A stretch of 64,000 nt of DNA from Amycolatopsis sp. WAC 01376 (GTDB lineage: Bacteria; Actinomycetota; Actinomycetes; Mycobacteriales; Pseudonocardiaceae): assembly GCF_003947415.1 (NCBI RefSeq), contig NZ_QHKL01000007.1:549294-613293 (forward strand). The letters run 5' to 3'. The translations under genes were made by a program, and so were the position numbers. Below the pieces are notes generated by a model. It saw nothing but the letters and a program-made list of their open reading frames with translations. It had not been told where the DNA came from and searched no databases. Positions 50,862-60,136 of this stretch are shown here, piece after piece. Position 1 is the first letter of the stretch; the number at the start of each line of letters is the position of its first letter.

Positions 50862-53800
50862 ATGCTTCCCCGTTCCCCTCACGTGACGAGACGCCCACGG
50901 CACCCATCGGCGATTTTGGCGGCCACCGCACTGGTCGCCCTTTCCCCGCTACCGGTGACCGCGACCGCCGCGACCGCCGCCCTGTCCGGACCCGCTCCCG
51001 TCGCCGGGCGGCCGGACGTCCATCGCGTCACGTTGCTCACCGGCGACGTGGTGACCTACGAGCGGGACGGTGCCGGACACGGCAGCGCACAGGTCGAACC
51101 GGCGGTGCGGCCGGACCGGCCTGCCCCGGCGTTCCAGATCACGACCACGGCCGAAGGTCTGATGGTGTATCCGTCGGACACGCTTCCGTTCGTCGGTAAG
51201 GGATTGCTGAGCCGGGACCTGTTCAACGTGACCGCGCTCGTCGGAGACCGGCGTGACGACGCCGCGAGCGCCACGATCCCCGTCATCGTGCGCTACGGCG
51301 ACCGAATGGGTCTGAACGCGCAGTCGCTGGACGCGAAGGCGAAAGCTCTTCCGCAGACCCAGCGACGCACACCGCTCGTCACGGCCAACGCGGTGGGGGT
51401 GCAAGTCAAGAAAGCGGGGACGGGCGAGTTCTGGCGCTCGCTCGTCGCGTTCGACTCAGGCGGAAAACCCGTGCTGAGCCAAGGGATTTCGCAGGTCCGC
51501 CTCGACAGGAAGGTCCGGGTGGCGCTGGACAAGAGCACCGGTCAGGTCGGTGCGCCGTCGGCGTGGAGCGGCGGATGGACCGGGAAGGGGACCACGGTCG
51601 CGGTGGTGGACACCGGGATCGACGCGAACCATCCCGACCTGGCGGGCAAGACGATCGCCTCGGCGGATTTCAGCGGAGAAGGCGACGCCGTGGACCGCCA
51701 TGGCCACGGCACCCACTGCGCGTCGATCATCGCCGGCACCGGCGCGGCGTCGGACGGCCGGTACAAGGGCGTGGCGCCGGACGCGAAGCTGCTGGTGGCC
51801 AAGGTTTTCGACGCCTCCGGCGAGGGCGACACCGCACAGGTCATGGCCGGGATCGACTGGGCCGTCGCGCAGGGCGCGAAGATCGTGAACCTCAGCCTCG
51901 GTGCCGGCGTCAGCGACGGAGCCGACCCGTTGAGCGAGCAGGTCGACACGCTTTCGGCGAAGTCCGGCACGCTGTTCGTGGTCGCGGCCGGGAACTCCGG
52001 GCCTGGCGACCGGACCGTCACCACACCGGGGGCCGCGACGTCCGCGCTCACGGTCGGGGCGGTCGGCAGGGACAACTCGATAGCGTGGTTCAGCAGCCGC
52101 GGCCCGCGGCTGCGGGACGCCGCCGTCAAGCCGGAGATCACCGCACCGGGCGTCGGGATCGTCGCCGCCCGGGCCGCGGGCACGGCGATGGGCGCGCCGG
52201 TGGACGACTCCTACACCGCGTCGTCGGGCACTTCGATGGCGACGCCGCACGTCGCGGGTGCCGCGGCGATCCTGCTGCAGCAGCAACCAGGGCTCACCTG
52301 GCGGGACCTGAAGAACACGCTCGTCACCACCGCCAAGGACGTCGGCCTTCGCTGGTATGAGCAGGGATCCGGTCTCCTCGACGTCGCACGTGCGGTGTCG
52401 CAGAAGGCCACCGGAACCGCCGTCGCGAGCTTCGGCCGTAACGAGCGGACGATCACCGGCACGGCTCAGGTCGTACGGCAGCTGTCCTATACCAACGCCG
52501 GGGACCAGCCGCTGGCACTGAACCTGAAACTGACCGTGCACCCCTGGGACAGCGGCACCCAGCCCGGCACCGCGATGCGCCTGGCGAGACCGAACCTGTC
52601 CATCCCGCCGAAGTCCACCACCACCGTCGACCTCGCCGTGGACCCGAGCCAAGGGGTGGCCGGCGTCTACGGCGGCGCGGTCGTGGCCACGACCGCCGAC
52701 GGGGCCACCACCGTGCGGACGTCCGTGAGCACCTACAACGCGGCCGAGCTGTTCCCGGTGACGATCCGGGTACGGGATTCGGCGGGTGGCCCGGCTCAGC
52801 TCGCGTCGGCCCAGCTGATCGACGACGCGGCCGGTGCGGGTAACCGCAATGACCCGTTCCTCGACCAGGTCAGCCAGCAGGTCGGCCTGGTCGACGGGGT
52901 CGGCCGGGTGCTCGTGCCCGCCGGACGCTATTCGGCACTCGGCTGGGTGATGGAGCGCGGGCTGGCGGTGCGTCGCTGGTCGGCGATGAGCGCGACACAG
53001 GTCTCCGTCCTGGCCCCGGCCGAGATCACGCTGAACGCGGCGAGCGCCGTCCCGGCGGGGCTGGTCACCCCCACACCCACCGACCTGCGGGACCGCACGG
53101 TGATGCTGCGGCGCGTGATCCCCGGCGGAGCGGGTGTGAACGGCTACGTCGGCGAAGCCGGGCTGACCGTCGGCGCGGGTTGGGACGTACGCGTGACCCC
53201 TGCCGCGGCCACCTCGGCAGGCGCGATTTCGTTGCAGGACAGCGCGACGCTGTCCCAGACCGCGGTCGAAATGCGAGTCGTCGGCGGCGGCTCGCCCGTG
53301 CTGAATCCCGCGTACGACGTGCCGACGCTGACGGCGAAGTCACCCGGTGAACGAACGCTGCCGGTCGTGTTCGGCGGTGCGGGTGATCTCGCCGGTCTCG
53401 ACGTGCGGGGGAAGGCCGTCCTCGTGCGGATCCCGGTCCAAGCCGGGTCGCCGAACCCGGTGGGCGACGTCTCCGCGGGCATCGCGAACGCGGCACGCGC
53501 GGTGGCCGCGGCGGGCGGGGCCGCCATGATCCCTTACGCTGGTTCGCCCGGTTCGCTGAGTGTTCCGGGGCTCAGCAGTTCGGTGGTGCCGACCTTGTCC
53601 CTCGGCTGGGACGAAGGCGAGGCGCTGCGGACCGCCGGCGCGGTTTCGGTGCGGTTGCTGGTGCGCGCGGCTCCGGACGCGATGTACAACCTCAGCCACC
53701 TCGACGCCAACGGTGTGCCGAAGGAGCTCGTCCGGCGTGTCGACCAGAAGTCTTTGGTCGCCACGAAAACCGCCTACCAAGCCGAAAAACCGGGGCTGAG

Positions 53801-54911
53801 CGCGCATAAGAACTGGTATGCCTTCCCGACCGGGCTGTGGAAGACGCAAGTGGTGCAGGGCACGAAGATCCCGGTGCCGGGCGCGTGGACCGAGTACACC
53901 GGTCCGGCGGACGATCGGCTGGTCTGGAAACGGGTGGTCACCCTGTCCGGCACCGACACCGCGGGCCGTCGCGCCGCGCTGTCCATGAACGCGCAGAACA
54001 TCTACCGCGCGGGCGAGCGGTCGAGGCCGGACGAGAGCTGGTTCCGCGCACCACTGCGCGGCGGGTCGGTCGAACTGCCGTCCGACCATCCAGCTCGCTA
54101 CCCGGCGACGGCCCGCGGCTGGGCGGTGCTGTGCTCGATGTGCCGCGGCGGCACGGATCCCGACCTCTTCGTCCCCGGGGCACAGTGGATGGACGGCACA
54201 AGCGGCGCGGGTTCGGGCGGGCACTACACGAATCCGTACGAGAACGCGCGGTACTTCGCGGCGACCACGGTGCGGTTGTACAAGGACGGGAAAGAGATCC
54301 CGCGATCCAATGTGGACGATCCACTCGCCCTTCTCCCGGTGTTCCGGCTCGCGCCGTCTCCCGCCACGTACCGGCTGGACGTGACCGATGTGATGCCCGG
54401 CCAGGCACAGGTCGGCGCCCCGAGCGGAGTGCTGTTCCAGAACGCCCCGCGGACCGACACGTCGTGGACGTTCGCCTCGGCGCGGTCCGAGGCCGCGTCA
54501 CCACTCGGGTTCACCTGTTACGAATCGGGCAACGCGTGTTCCTTCCAGCCGCTCATCCAGCTGGACCACCGGCTGCCGCTGGATCTCGGCGGCCGTGCAC
54601 CGGCAGGGCGCCCGTTCACCTTCGACGTGTTCGCAGGGTCGCACAGCGGCGCGCGGGGCGGTGGGCCGGTGACGCAGCTGCGGGTCTCGGCGTCGACGGA
54701 CGGCGGGCGCACCTGGACGGCGGCGAGCGTCCGGCCGAACGGGAACGGGTTGTGGTCGGTGACGGTGTCCCATCCGCGACTCGCGGCGACCGACGGGTTC
54801 GTCTGGCTGCGCTCGGACGCACGAGACGGCTCCGGCAACACCGTGACGCAGACGGTCCAGCGGGCCTACGCGCTCACGGACGTGGCGAAGGCGAACCCGC
54901 GCCTTCGGTGA
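50862..54911 (+). CDS. Large secreted S8 (subtilisin-like) serine peptidase
   Basis: 1349 residues with an export leader (about 1-38). The subtilase domain spans roughly 235-515, with Asp250 (VAVVDTGID), His282 (HGHGTHCAS), Asn378 (AAGNSGP) and Ser458 (SGTSMATPHVAG). A pro-region precedes it. The long C-terminal part includes a PA-like segment (around 820-960) and beta-rich domains. It would degrade protein outside the cell. It overlaps the convergent regulator gene by 38 bases. A terminator upstream separates it from the LTD genes. Confidence 0.92.
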   Translation: MLPRSPHVTRRPRHPSAILAATALVALSPLPVTATAATAALSGPAPVAGRPDVHRVTLLTGDVVTYERDGAGHGSAQVEPAVRPDRPAPAFQITTTAEGLMVYPSDTLPFVGKGLLSRDLFNVTALVGDRRDDAASATIPVIVRYGDRMGLNAQSLDAKAKALPQTQRRTPLVTANAVGVQVKKAGTGEFWRSLVAFDSGGKPVLSQGISQVRLDRKVRVALDKSTGQVGAPSAWSGGWTGKGTTVAVVDTGIDANHPDLAGKTIASADFSGEGDAVDRHGHGTHCASIIAGTGAASDGRYKGVAPDAKLLVAKVFDASGEGDTAQVMAGIDWAVAQGAKIVNLSLGAGVSDGADPLSEQVDTLSAKSGTLFVVAAGNSGPGDRTVTTPGAATSALTVGAVGRDNSIAWFSSRGPRLRDAAVKPEITAPGVGIVAARAAGTAMGAPVDDSYTASSGTSMATPHVAGAAAILLQQQPGLTWRDLKNTLVTTAKDVGLRWYEQGSGLLDVARAVSQKATGTAVASFGRNERTITGTAQVVRQLSYTNAGDQPLALNLKLTVHPWDSGTQPGTAMRLARPNLSIPPKSTTTVDLAVDPSQGVAGVYGGAVVATTADGATTVRTSVSTYNAAELFPVTIRVRDSAGGPAQLASAQLIDDAAGAGNRNDPFLDQVSQQVGLVDGVGRVLVPAGRYSALGWVMERGLAVRRWSAMSATQVSVLAPAEITLNAASAVPAGLVTPTPTDLRDRTVMLRRVIPGGAGVNGYVGEAGLTVGAGWDVRVTPAAATSAGAISLQDSATLSQTAVEMRVVGGGSPVLNPAYDVPTLTAKSPGERTLPVVFGGAGDLAGLDVRGKAVLVRIPVQAGSPNPVGDVSAGIANAARAVAAAGGAAMIPYAGSPGSLSVPGLSSSVVPTLSLGWDEGEALRTAGAVSVRLLVRAAPDAMYNLSHLDANGVPKELVRRVDQKSLVATKTAYQAEKPGLSAHKNWYAFPTGLWKTQVVQGTKIPVPGAWTEYTGPADDRLVWKRVVTLSGTDTAGRRAALSMNAQNIYRAGERSRPDESWFRAPLRGGSVELPSDHPARYPATARGWAVLCSMCRGGTDPDLFVPGAQWMDGTSGAGSGGHYTNPYENARYFAATTVRLYKDGKEIPRSNVDDPLALLPVFRLAPSPATYRLDVTDVMPGQAQVGAPSGVLFQNAPRTDTSWTFASARSEAASPLGFTCYESGNACSFQPLIQLDHRLPLDLGGRAPAGRPFTFDVFAGSHSGARGGGPVTQLRVSASTDGGRTWTAASVRPNGNGLWSVTVSHPRLAATDGFVWLRSDARDGSGNTVTQTVQRAYALTDVAKANPRLR

Positions 54912-55965
54912 CGTCGTCCGCACGCGTGGGCCGGGTCACCGGCAAGGTGACCCAGCCCCGGGTGGCGACCTGAAGCCCGGCTTGGAAGCGGGTGGTCGCG
55001 CCGAGTGCGGTCATGAGGTCGCGGAGGCGTCGCTGGAACGTCCGGTAGCTCATGCCGAGCTGCTTGGCGATGCTTCGGTCGGGCAGCCCGGTGGTGAGGA
55101 GTGCGAGCAGGCGGGCGTCGTCGGACGGCGCGACGTCCGCCTGCTCGACGGAGCCGGGCATGTGCAGCGGAAGCCCGGTCTGCCATAGGAAAGCGAAGAC
55201 CGCACTGAGCGCGTCGAGCAGCGCGCACGGGTGGATCACCAGTGCCGTGCCGACCTCGGGGAGATCGGAACGCAGCGGCACCAGTCCGAGCCGCCGGTCG
55301 ACCACGATCATCTTCAGCGGGGCGGCGGTGACCACGCGGGCCTCCTCGCCGAGGGCGAGACCCGCCTCGATGTCGGACGACAGATCGTGCAATTCCAGCG
55401 CACTGCGCTCGTAGACCCCGCGGAACCGCACACCCCGGTTGAGAAGGTCACGTTCGGCGGGGTGCAGGACACTCGGCGGTTGCGCGTAAGGCGGCTTGTT
55501 GACGAAAGCGACCTCCTGCTCGGCCGAGCGCAGCAGCTGATCGGCCCGGTCGGCGATGAGCGCGTTCCCGTGGACCACCTCGATGAGGTCGACCGGCCGT
55601 TCGCCGGCCGTCGCCCGGTACCGCTCGCGCAACCGGTCGGCGACCAGCCGCGCACTCGCGAGTTCCCGCTCCTTCTGCCGGAGCATCGCCTCCAGCGCGA
55701 TCTCCGGTCGCACCGCCGAATACGCCTTCACCGGACCGGGCAGCCCGGTGAGCAACCCTTTTTCGGTCAGTGAGCGCAGAATCGGGAGCAGCCGCTGCTC
55801 GGGCAACCCGGTTCGCCGCCGGATTTCGGCGACGGTCATCGAACCGGTTCCGGCGAACGCGTCGTAGACCTCGACGTCGATTTCACTCAGACCGATGATG
55901 TCCAGCAAATTAGCTCCCACCGAGGTCGCTTTCGCCTGACCATACCGCTGGGCTTCGGCAGGCAA
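54874..55965 (-). CDS. TrmB-like / LuxR-type transcriptional regulator
   Basis: Up to 363 residues. The N-terminal winged helix is TrmB-like (LSEIDVEVYDAFAGTGSMTVAEIRRRTGLPEQRLLPILRSLTEKGLL). The middle is a PLD-like ligand region, and a C-terminal LuxR-type helix-turn-helix reads ARLLALLTTGLPDRSIAKQLGMSYRTFQRRLRDLMTALGATTRFQ. The first codon of the open frame is TTG and GTG 55920 is another option, so the start is uncertain. Two-ended regulators of this sort are common in actinomycetes, with unknown effectors. Confidence 0.8.
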   Translation of the reverse strand: MPAEAQRYGQAKATSVGANLLDIIGLSEIDVEVYDAFAGTGSMTVAEIRRRTGLPEQRLLPILRSLTEKGLLTGLPGPVKAYSAVRPEIALEAMLRQKERELASARLVADRLRERYRATAGERPVDLIEVVHGNALIADRADQLLRSAEQEVAFVNKPPYAQPPSVLHPAERDLLNRGVRFRGVYERSALELHDLSSDIEAGLALGEEARVVTAAPLKMIVVDRRLGLVPLRSDLPEVGTALVIHPCALLDALSAVFAFLWQTGLPLHMPGSVEQADVAPSDDARLLALLTTGLPDRSIAKQLGMSYRTFQRRLRDLMTALGATTRFQAGLQVATRGWVTLPVTRPTRADDVTEGAGSPSPRP

Positions 55966-55989
55966 AAGGGACCGCGCTGGTCCCGGCGA

Positions 55990-56760
55990 TCAGCCCTCTA
56001 GACGCGGATCGACGGTTCCCTCGAGCCACGTGCGCAGAACACCGTTGAACAGTTCCGTGTCCTCCACATTCCAGATGTGGTGCATCCCCGGCGCCACCCG
56101 GGAAGATGTCTGTGGAGCGACTCGCGCGATGTCCGACAGGGATCGCCGCACCGCCGCGGAATCCTTCTCCCCCGCGATCGCGAGCAAGGGCCCCCGATAG
56201 CGGCCTACTTCCGCGGGCATCCCACCCGCGCACACTTCGGCGACCATCGCGGACTCGGTCTCCCGGCTCACCGAAAGACCGTGCTCGACATACCGCGCGC
56301 GTGAGTCCACGGGGAGTCCGAAGACCGCGGCTTGAGCACGCCAGAACCAACGGGTCCGCAGCAAGGCCAGCTGCATCTTGCAGTACAGGCGCAACCCGAC
56401 ACCGGCGGGCACGAGCGGCGCGCTGGTCAGGAACGCCGAACCCACCCGGTCCGGATGCCGCGCCAGCACACGCAACGCCGTGAGGGCTCCGAGGGAAAGC
56501 CCGACGAGATCGAAGGGACCGTCGACCCCGTGACCGGACACCCTCGCGACGACGTCGTCCGCCACCGCGTCCAGTCCCGGCCAGTCCTCGCCGACCCGCT
56601 CGCCGAAGCCCGGCAGATCCGGAGTGAGCACGGTGCGGTCATCGAACGCGGACAGCTGCGGCTCCCACATCCAGTTCGCGGCGTTGCCGCCGTGCAACAG
56701 CACCAAAGGCCGCTTTGTCGCGTCCGTCCCGGCGAAGTGCACTTCGGGGAACGCGCTCAC
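55990..56760 (-). CDS. Alpha/beta hydrolase
   Basis: 256 residues. Oxyanion motif LLHGGNAANW, nucleophile Ser in GLSLGAL (residue about 91), late acid in AGEKDSAA and catalytic His in PGMHHIW. A small cap domain separates the halves. The gene's start overlaps the PadR regulator stop by four bases (ATGA), so expression is coupled. Substrate unknown. Confidence 0.85.
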   Translation of the reverse strand: MSAFPEVHFAGTDATKRPLVLLHGGNAANWMWEPQLSAFDDRTVLTPDLPGFGERVGEDWPGLDAVADDVVARVSGHGVDGPFDLVGLSLGALTALRVLARHPDRVGSAFLTSAPLVPAGVGLRLYCKMQLALLRTRWFWRAQAAVFGLPVDSRARYVEHGLSVSRETESAMVAEVCAGGMPAEVGRYRGPLLAIAGEKDSAAVRRSLSDIARVAPQTSSRVAPGMHHIWNVEDTELFNGVLRTWLEGTVDPRLEG

Positions 56761-57275
56761 GCGAGCTCCTCCTCGACAGCGTCGAGCCAGGCCAGTTCGA
56801 CGCGCAGATGTGCGATCCCGTTGTCCAACGTGGACAGTCGCAGCCGGGCCGCACGGTCGGACGCCGACGACTCGGCTCGGGTCCGTTCGAACCGCTCAAG
56901 CCGAGCGCGGGTCGCCTCGCGATGTCCCGCCAAGAGTGAGCGGAAGGCGTCGTCGCCGAGGTCCGCGCCGAAGAACACCCGCGCGAGGAACGGGTCGCGC
57001 TCGACGTGCCGCTCGGGCTCACTCGCCAGCCACTCGGCGAGAGCCGTCCGCCCCGCGGCGGTGATGTGGTGTTCCTGCCGGTCCGGCGCTCCGGAACCGG
57101 CCACCTTCTCGACATCGGCGAGCCCGTCGGTGACGAGCTGGGCGAGGGTGCGATAGATCTGCGCCTTGTCCGCCGCCCAGAAGTGCCCGACCGTCGAGTC
57201 GAAATGGCGTTTGAGGTCGTAGCCGGTCATGGGCGCGAGGGCGAGTAACCCCAGGATGAGGCGGGAGAGAACCAT
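56757..57275 (-). CDS. PadR-family transcriptional regulator
   Basis: 172 residues from ATG 57275. Winged helix ILGLLALAPMTGYDLKRHFDSTVGHFWAADKAQIYRTLAQLVTDGLADVEKVAG, followed by the helical C-terminal dimerisation region. PadR proteins repress their own operon until a small ligand binds. It is upstream of the hydrolase gene with a coupled stop-start, and an inverted repeat lies in its promoter. Confidence 0.88.
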   Translation of the reverse strand: MVLSRLILGLLALAPMTGYDLKRHFDSTVGHFWAADKAQIYRTLAQLVTDGLADVEKVAGSGAPDRQEHHITAAGRTALAEWLASEPERHVERDPFLARVFFGADLGDDAFRSLLAGHREATRARLERFERTRAESSASDRAARLRLSTLDNGIAHLRVELAWLDAVEEELA

Positions 57276-57285
57276 GCCATTAGTA

Positions 57286-57309
57286 GACAGGTCACCTATA
57301 TGACTTGTC
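57286..57309. promoter_or_regulatory. Inverted repeat in front of the PadR gene
   Basis: GACAGGTCA (57286-57294) and TGACTTGTC (57301-57309) pair with one mismatch around CCTATA. It starts 11 bases upstream of the PadR ATG and would cover the promoter, as PadR autorepressor sites do. Confidence 0.6.
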
Positions 57310-57391
57310 AACTAGTGCAGGGTGCGCCCGGTCCAGCGCGCCCGTCTGGGTAACATCCGGGTATGCCATCACCATTCGAGGAGACCACCTC

Positions 57392-58162
57392 ATGTCCTCC
57401 GCGATAAGCAAGCGCTTAGTCAGCCTTGGGGACTCCTTCACCGAGGGTGTCGGCGACGAGGACCCGTCGTCGCCCAACGGCGTCCGCGGCTGGGCAGACC
57501 GCGTCGCCGCCACGCTCGCGGCCAACCACCAGGACTTCCGCTACGCCAACCTCGCGATTCGCGGCAAACTCCTCGGGCAGGTCCTCGCCGAGCAGCTCGA
57601 CCCGGCGCTCGCGCTGAACCCGGACGTCGTGACGCTGTACGCCGGCGGCAACGACCTGATGCGGCCGAAGGTCGACATCGACGCCCTCATCGACGACTAC
57701 GACATCGCTGTCGGCAAGGTCGTGGCCACGGGTGCGCGGGTCGTCCTCTTCACCGGTGTCGACGGGGTCGAAGACGCGTTGTTCCGCAGGATCCGCGGCC
57801 GCGTCGCGATCTACAACGAGCACGTCCGTGGTATCGCCGCGCGGCACGGGGCGCTGCTGGTGGACATGTGGGCGATGCGGCAACTGCGGGACCGGCGGCT
57901 GTGGGCACCGGACCGCCTGCACCTGAACTCGTTGGGGCACAACGAGATCGCCATCGCCGTCCTCGACGCGCTCGGCGAACCGCACAAGCTGGCCGCCGCC
58001 GAACTCGGACCGCGCCCGCTGCTGAGCCCGCAGGCGCGGCGCACCGAAAACCTCCAGTGGGGCAAGGAGCACGCTGTCCCGTGGATCAAGCGCAGGCTGC
58101 GTGGCGAATCGTCGGGCGACGAGCTCGCGCCGAAGCGGCCGGCCATGGACCCTTACGCCTGA
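57392..58162 (+). CDS. SGNH/GDSL-type hydrolase
   Basis: 256 residues from ATG 57392 behind a GGAG. Block I is LVSLGDSFTEGVGD with the nucleophilic Ser, the Gly-containing block II is ANLAIRGKLL, Asn is in YAGGNDLMRP, and the Asp/His pair is in APDRLHLNSLGH. No signal peptide, so a cytoplasmic esterase or lipase. The last bases overlap the convergent TetR gene by ten. Confidence 0.88.
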   Translation: MSSAISKRLVSLGDSFTEGVGDEDPSSPNGVRGWADRVAATLAANHQDFRYANLAIRGKLLGQVLAEQLDPALALNPDVVTLYAGGNDLMRPKVDIDALIDDYDIAVGKVVATGARVVLFTGVDGVEDALFRRIRGRVAIYNEHVRGIAARHGALLVDMWAMRQLRDRRLWAPDRLHLNSLGHNEIAIAVLDALGEPHKLAAAELGPRPLLSPQARRTENLQWGKEHAVPWIKRRLRGESSGDELAPKRPAMDPYA

Positions 58163-58725
58163 CGCGGCCGAAGCCCGTCGAAGAGGATGCAGATCGTCCG
58201 GGCCCGGAACTCGGGTCCGGCATGCTCCGCCGCCTTCGCCGTTCCGATGATCACCGGGATCAGTTCATCGACGCCGAGATCCTTGCGGACGTCGCCGGTG
58301 TCCTGCGCCCGGCTGAGCAGTACGCCGAGCGCGTCCTTCAGGCGGACGCCGATGACCGACCCTGCCGACGGAACGCTGACTCCGGCCGCCGACAGGGCTT
58401 CGAAGTAGGCGTTCTTGGCACCCGACATCTCGATCCAGCCGGTCAGGAACCCGAAGAACGCAACGCCCGGGTCGGGTGAGTCGGCGGCCACCGTGGCCTC
58501 CGCTTCGTCGGCGAAGCGGTGAAGGCGTGCGAAAAGTACCGCCTCCAGAAGCGCCTCTTTCGTCGGAAAGTGCCGAAACACGGTGCCGACTCCGACGCCT
58601 GCTTCGCGGGCGACTTCCTCTGTCGGCGCACTGGTGCCTTTGGCCGTGAAGACGCGCTCCGCAGCCTCCAACACCCGTGTGCGATTACGGCGGGCATCGG
58701 CTCGGAGCGGTTTCTCGTCCGTCAC
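58153..58725 (-). CDS. TetR-family transcriptional regulator
   Basis: 190 residues from GTG 58725. The open frame continues to 58905 but that part translates through two hairpins and is not protein-like. Helix-turn-helix: TKGTSAPTEEVAREAGVGVGTVFRHFPTKEALLEAV-like region at residues 25-60. The C-terminal domain is typical of TetR_C33-like repressors. Target unknown. Confidence 0.85.
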   Translation of the reverse strand: MTDEKPLRADARRNRTRVLEAAERVFTAKGTSAPTEEVAREAGVGVGTVFRHFPTKEALLEAVLFARLHRFADEAEATVAADSPDPGVAFFGFLTGWIEMSGAKNAYFEALSAAGVSVPSAGSVIGVRLKDALGVLLSRAQDTGDVRKDLGVDELIPVIIGTAKAAEHAGPEFRARTICILFDGLRPRQA

Positions 58726-58788
58726 AGCGGGGATCCTAGACCCGCTGTCGAGAGCCTGTCCGGCGACTCGGGTCTCGGGATCGACGAT

Positions 58789-58823
58789 GGAGGAATCGGG
58801 ACGTTCAACGTCCCCAATCCTCC
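58789..58823. repeat. Inverted repeat, family E copy 1
   Basis: Arms of 17 bases (58789-58805 and 58807-58823) with two mismatches around one base; centre GGGACGTTCAACGTCCC. Its centre is nearly the same as that of the stronger hairpin 38 bases further on. Confidence 0.7.
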
Positions 58824-58860
58824 ATTGATCAAGCCAAGCTGCTCGCGCCCTGCGGGCTCC

Positions 58861-58907
58861 GAGTGGGGAAGATTCGGGACGTTGAACGTCCCGAATCTTC
58901 CCCACTC
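58861..58907. terminator. Inverted repeat, family E copy 2 (terminator-like)
   Basis: Perfect 23-base arms (58861-58883 and 58885-58907) around one base; centre GGGACGTTGAACGTCCC. It lies about 60 bases beyond the stop of the AHSA1/ArsR/VOC operon, a suitable position for its terminator, and upstream of the TetR gene. Confidence 0.7.
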
Positions 58908-58967
58908 ACCCGCGCCACCGAGCCGAGGTCAGATTCCAGCAGGTACCGGGCCGCCGGCGAATGCCCT

Positions 58968-59405
58968 CTAGTCCGCCATCTCGTCCAGCACCCGCGCCAG
59001 TGCCTTCGGAACCCCGGTCCGCCAGCCGCCGCCCATGATCCGGCGTGACATCCGCTGGAATTCGTCGTCGGGATCGAAGCCCTCGTGACTGAGGAACAGT
59101 CTCGTCCCCCGGCCCTCCGGCGCGAGCCGCCACGTGACCGTCCACTCCGGACCCCAGCTGATGCTCAGCAACCGTTCCGGCTCGACGGCCAGCACCTCGC
59201 AGGCGACCGGGCCGCCCTCGAATCCGGCGGCGGGAACGGGGTCCGCGAGCAGTTCGAATCGGTGTCCCACAACGGGTTTGATGTCGTTCGGCATCCGGAG
59301 CCAGCGTTCGAGCAGCTGCGGTTCGGTCAACGCGCGCCACACTTTGCGCGGCGGATGCGCCAGGAACTGATCGACATGAATGGCCGTCGGGTCCTCGTCG
59401 TTCAG
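58968..59405 (-). CDS. AHSA1/SRPBCC-family protein with non-canonical start
   Basis: 145 residues if read from 59405. The domain begins VDQFLAHPPRKVWRALTEPQLLERWL, which lies upstream of the only ordinary start (GTG 59342). To include it, translation must begin at a rare codon; CTG 59405 overlaps the ArsR stop as CTGA, mirroring ATGA couplings elsewhere. The remaining fold (HRFELLADP, SISWGPEWTVTWRL, FLSHEGFD) is standard for AHSA1-like proteins, often encoded beside ArsR regulators. Ligand unknown. Confidence 0.7.
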   Translation of the reverse strand: MNDEDPTAIHVDQFLAHPPRKVWRALTEPQLLERWLRMPNDIKPVVGHRFELLADPVPAAGFEGGPVACEVLAVEPERLLSISWGPEWTVTWRLAPEGRGTRLFLSHEGFDPDDEFQRMSRRIMGGGWRTGVPKALARVLDEMAD

Positions 59406-59719
59406 AACTCCTCCTCGTCCAGCAGGTCGCGCAGGTTGCCCAGCTTGCCGCGCCAGTAGCGCTCGTAGGGCGAAAGCCAGTCGGAGACCTCTTGCAGCGG
59501 AGCGGCCTCGAGAGAGTAGACGCGGTTGCGCCCCTGCCGCTCTTCCCGGACGAGGCCGGCCTCCCGCAGCACCCGAAGGTGTTCCGACAGGCTGGGCCGC
59601 CGCATGTCGAAGCGTTCGGCGATCTCCCCCGCCGCCCGCGGGCCGTCGAGGAGGATGCCCAGCACCTCGCGGCGGGCCGGGTTGGCGAGCGCGGCGAAGA
59701 CGTCGTCGTTGACCGGCAC
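59402..59719 (-). CDS. ArsR-family transcriptional regulator
   Basis: 105 residues from GTG 59719, which overlaps the VOC stop by one base. Winged helix: VFAALANPARREVLGILLDGPRAAGEIAERFDMRRPSLSEHLRVLREAGLVREERQGRNRVYSLE. No Cys pair, so not a metal sensor of the ArsR/SmtB type; it belongs to the group paired with AHSA1 genes. The palindrome at 60117-60136 is its likely site. Confidence 0.9.
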   Translation of the reverse strand: MPVNDDVFAALANPARREVLGILLDGPRAAGEIAERFDMRRPSLSEHLRVLREAGLVREERQGRNRVYSLEAAPLQEVSDWLSPYERYWRGKLGNLRDLLDEEEF

Positions 59720-60105
59720 TAGCGCGGCCAGTTGCCGTAGCCGGACGGTTCGAGCAATCCCATCGCGTTGCCGTCGGGATCCTTCAAGGAGGTCACGCGG
59801 CCCCACGGCATCTCCTCCGCGTCGTCGACCTCGATGCCCTGGGCACGAAGCTCGGCGATGTCGGCATCGAGGTCAGCGGTGCTCAACTGGAAATGCACGC
59901 GCGTCTCGTGGTCGAGCCCGCCGACAGCGCGGTCGACAAGGACGATGCCGGTCTCCGCCCCCTTGGGGCCGACCATGACGAACGGGCCATGCGGGCCGCT
60001 GACGTCGACGATCAGGTCGAACCCGAGCTTGCCGACGTAGAAGTCGCGCGCCTTGGCCTGATCGGCAACCGGAACGGTGAGGAACTGCACGCGGTCGATG
60101 TTCAT
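59719..60105 (-). CDS. VOC-family (glyoxalase-like) protein
   Basis: 128 residues with two beta-alpha-beta-beta-beta modules: VQFLTVPVADQAKARDFYVGKLGFDLIVDV and VHFQLSTADLDADIAELRAQGIEV, ending in SLKDPDGNAMGLLEPSG. Metal ligands are expected at Gln and Glu of these strands. First gene of the VOC/ArsR/AHSA1 operon. Substrate unknown. Confidence 0.88.
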   Translation of the reverse strand: MNIDRVQFLTVPVADQAKARDFYVGKLGFDLIVDVSGPHGPFVMVGPKGAETGIVLVDRAVGGLDHETRVHFQLSTADLDADIAELRAQGIEVDDAEEMPWGRVTSLKDPDGNAMGLLEPSGYGNWPR

Positions 60106-60116
60106 GCCGCCACCAT

Positions 60117-60136
60117 ACGTAGGAGATTTCCTACGT
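60117..60136. promoter_or_regulatory. ArsR-type operator upstream of the VOC gene
   Basis: ACGTAGGAGATTTCCTACGT is palindromic with 8-base arms around GATT, 12 bases before the VOC ATG. AGGAGATTTCCT-type sites are typical of ArsR regulators paired with AHSA1-type genes. It overlaps the stop codon of the pseudogene on the same strand. Confidence 0.7.

Noticed and set aside
58726..58905. N-terminal extension of the TetR protein at 58153
   Set aside because: The extension translates straight through both family E hairpins and lacks the TetR N-terminal pattern; GTG 58725 is the sensible start.
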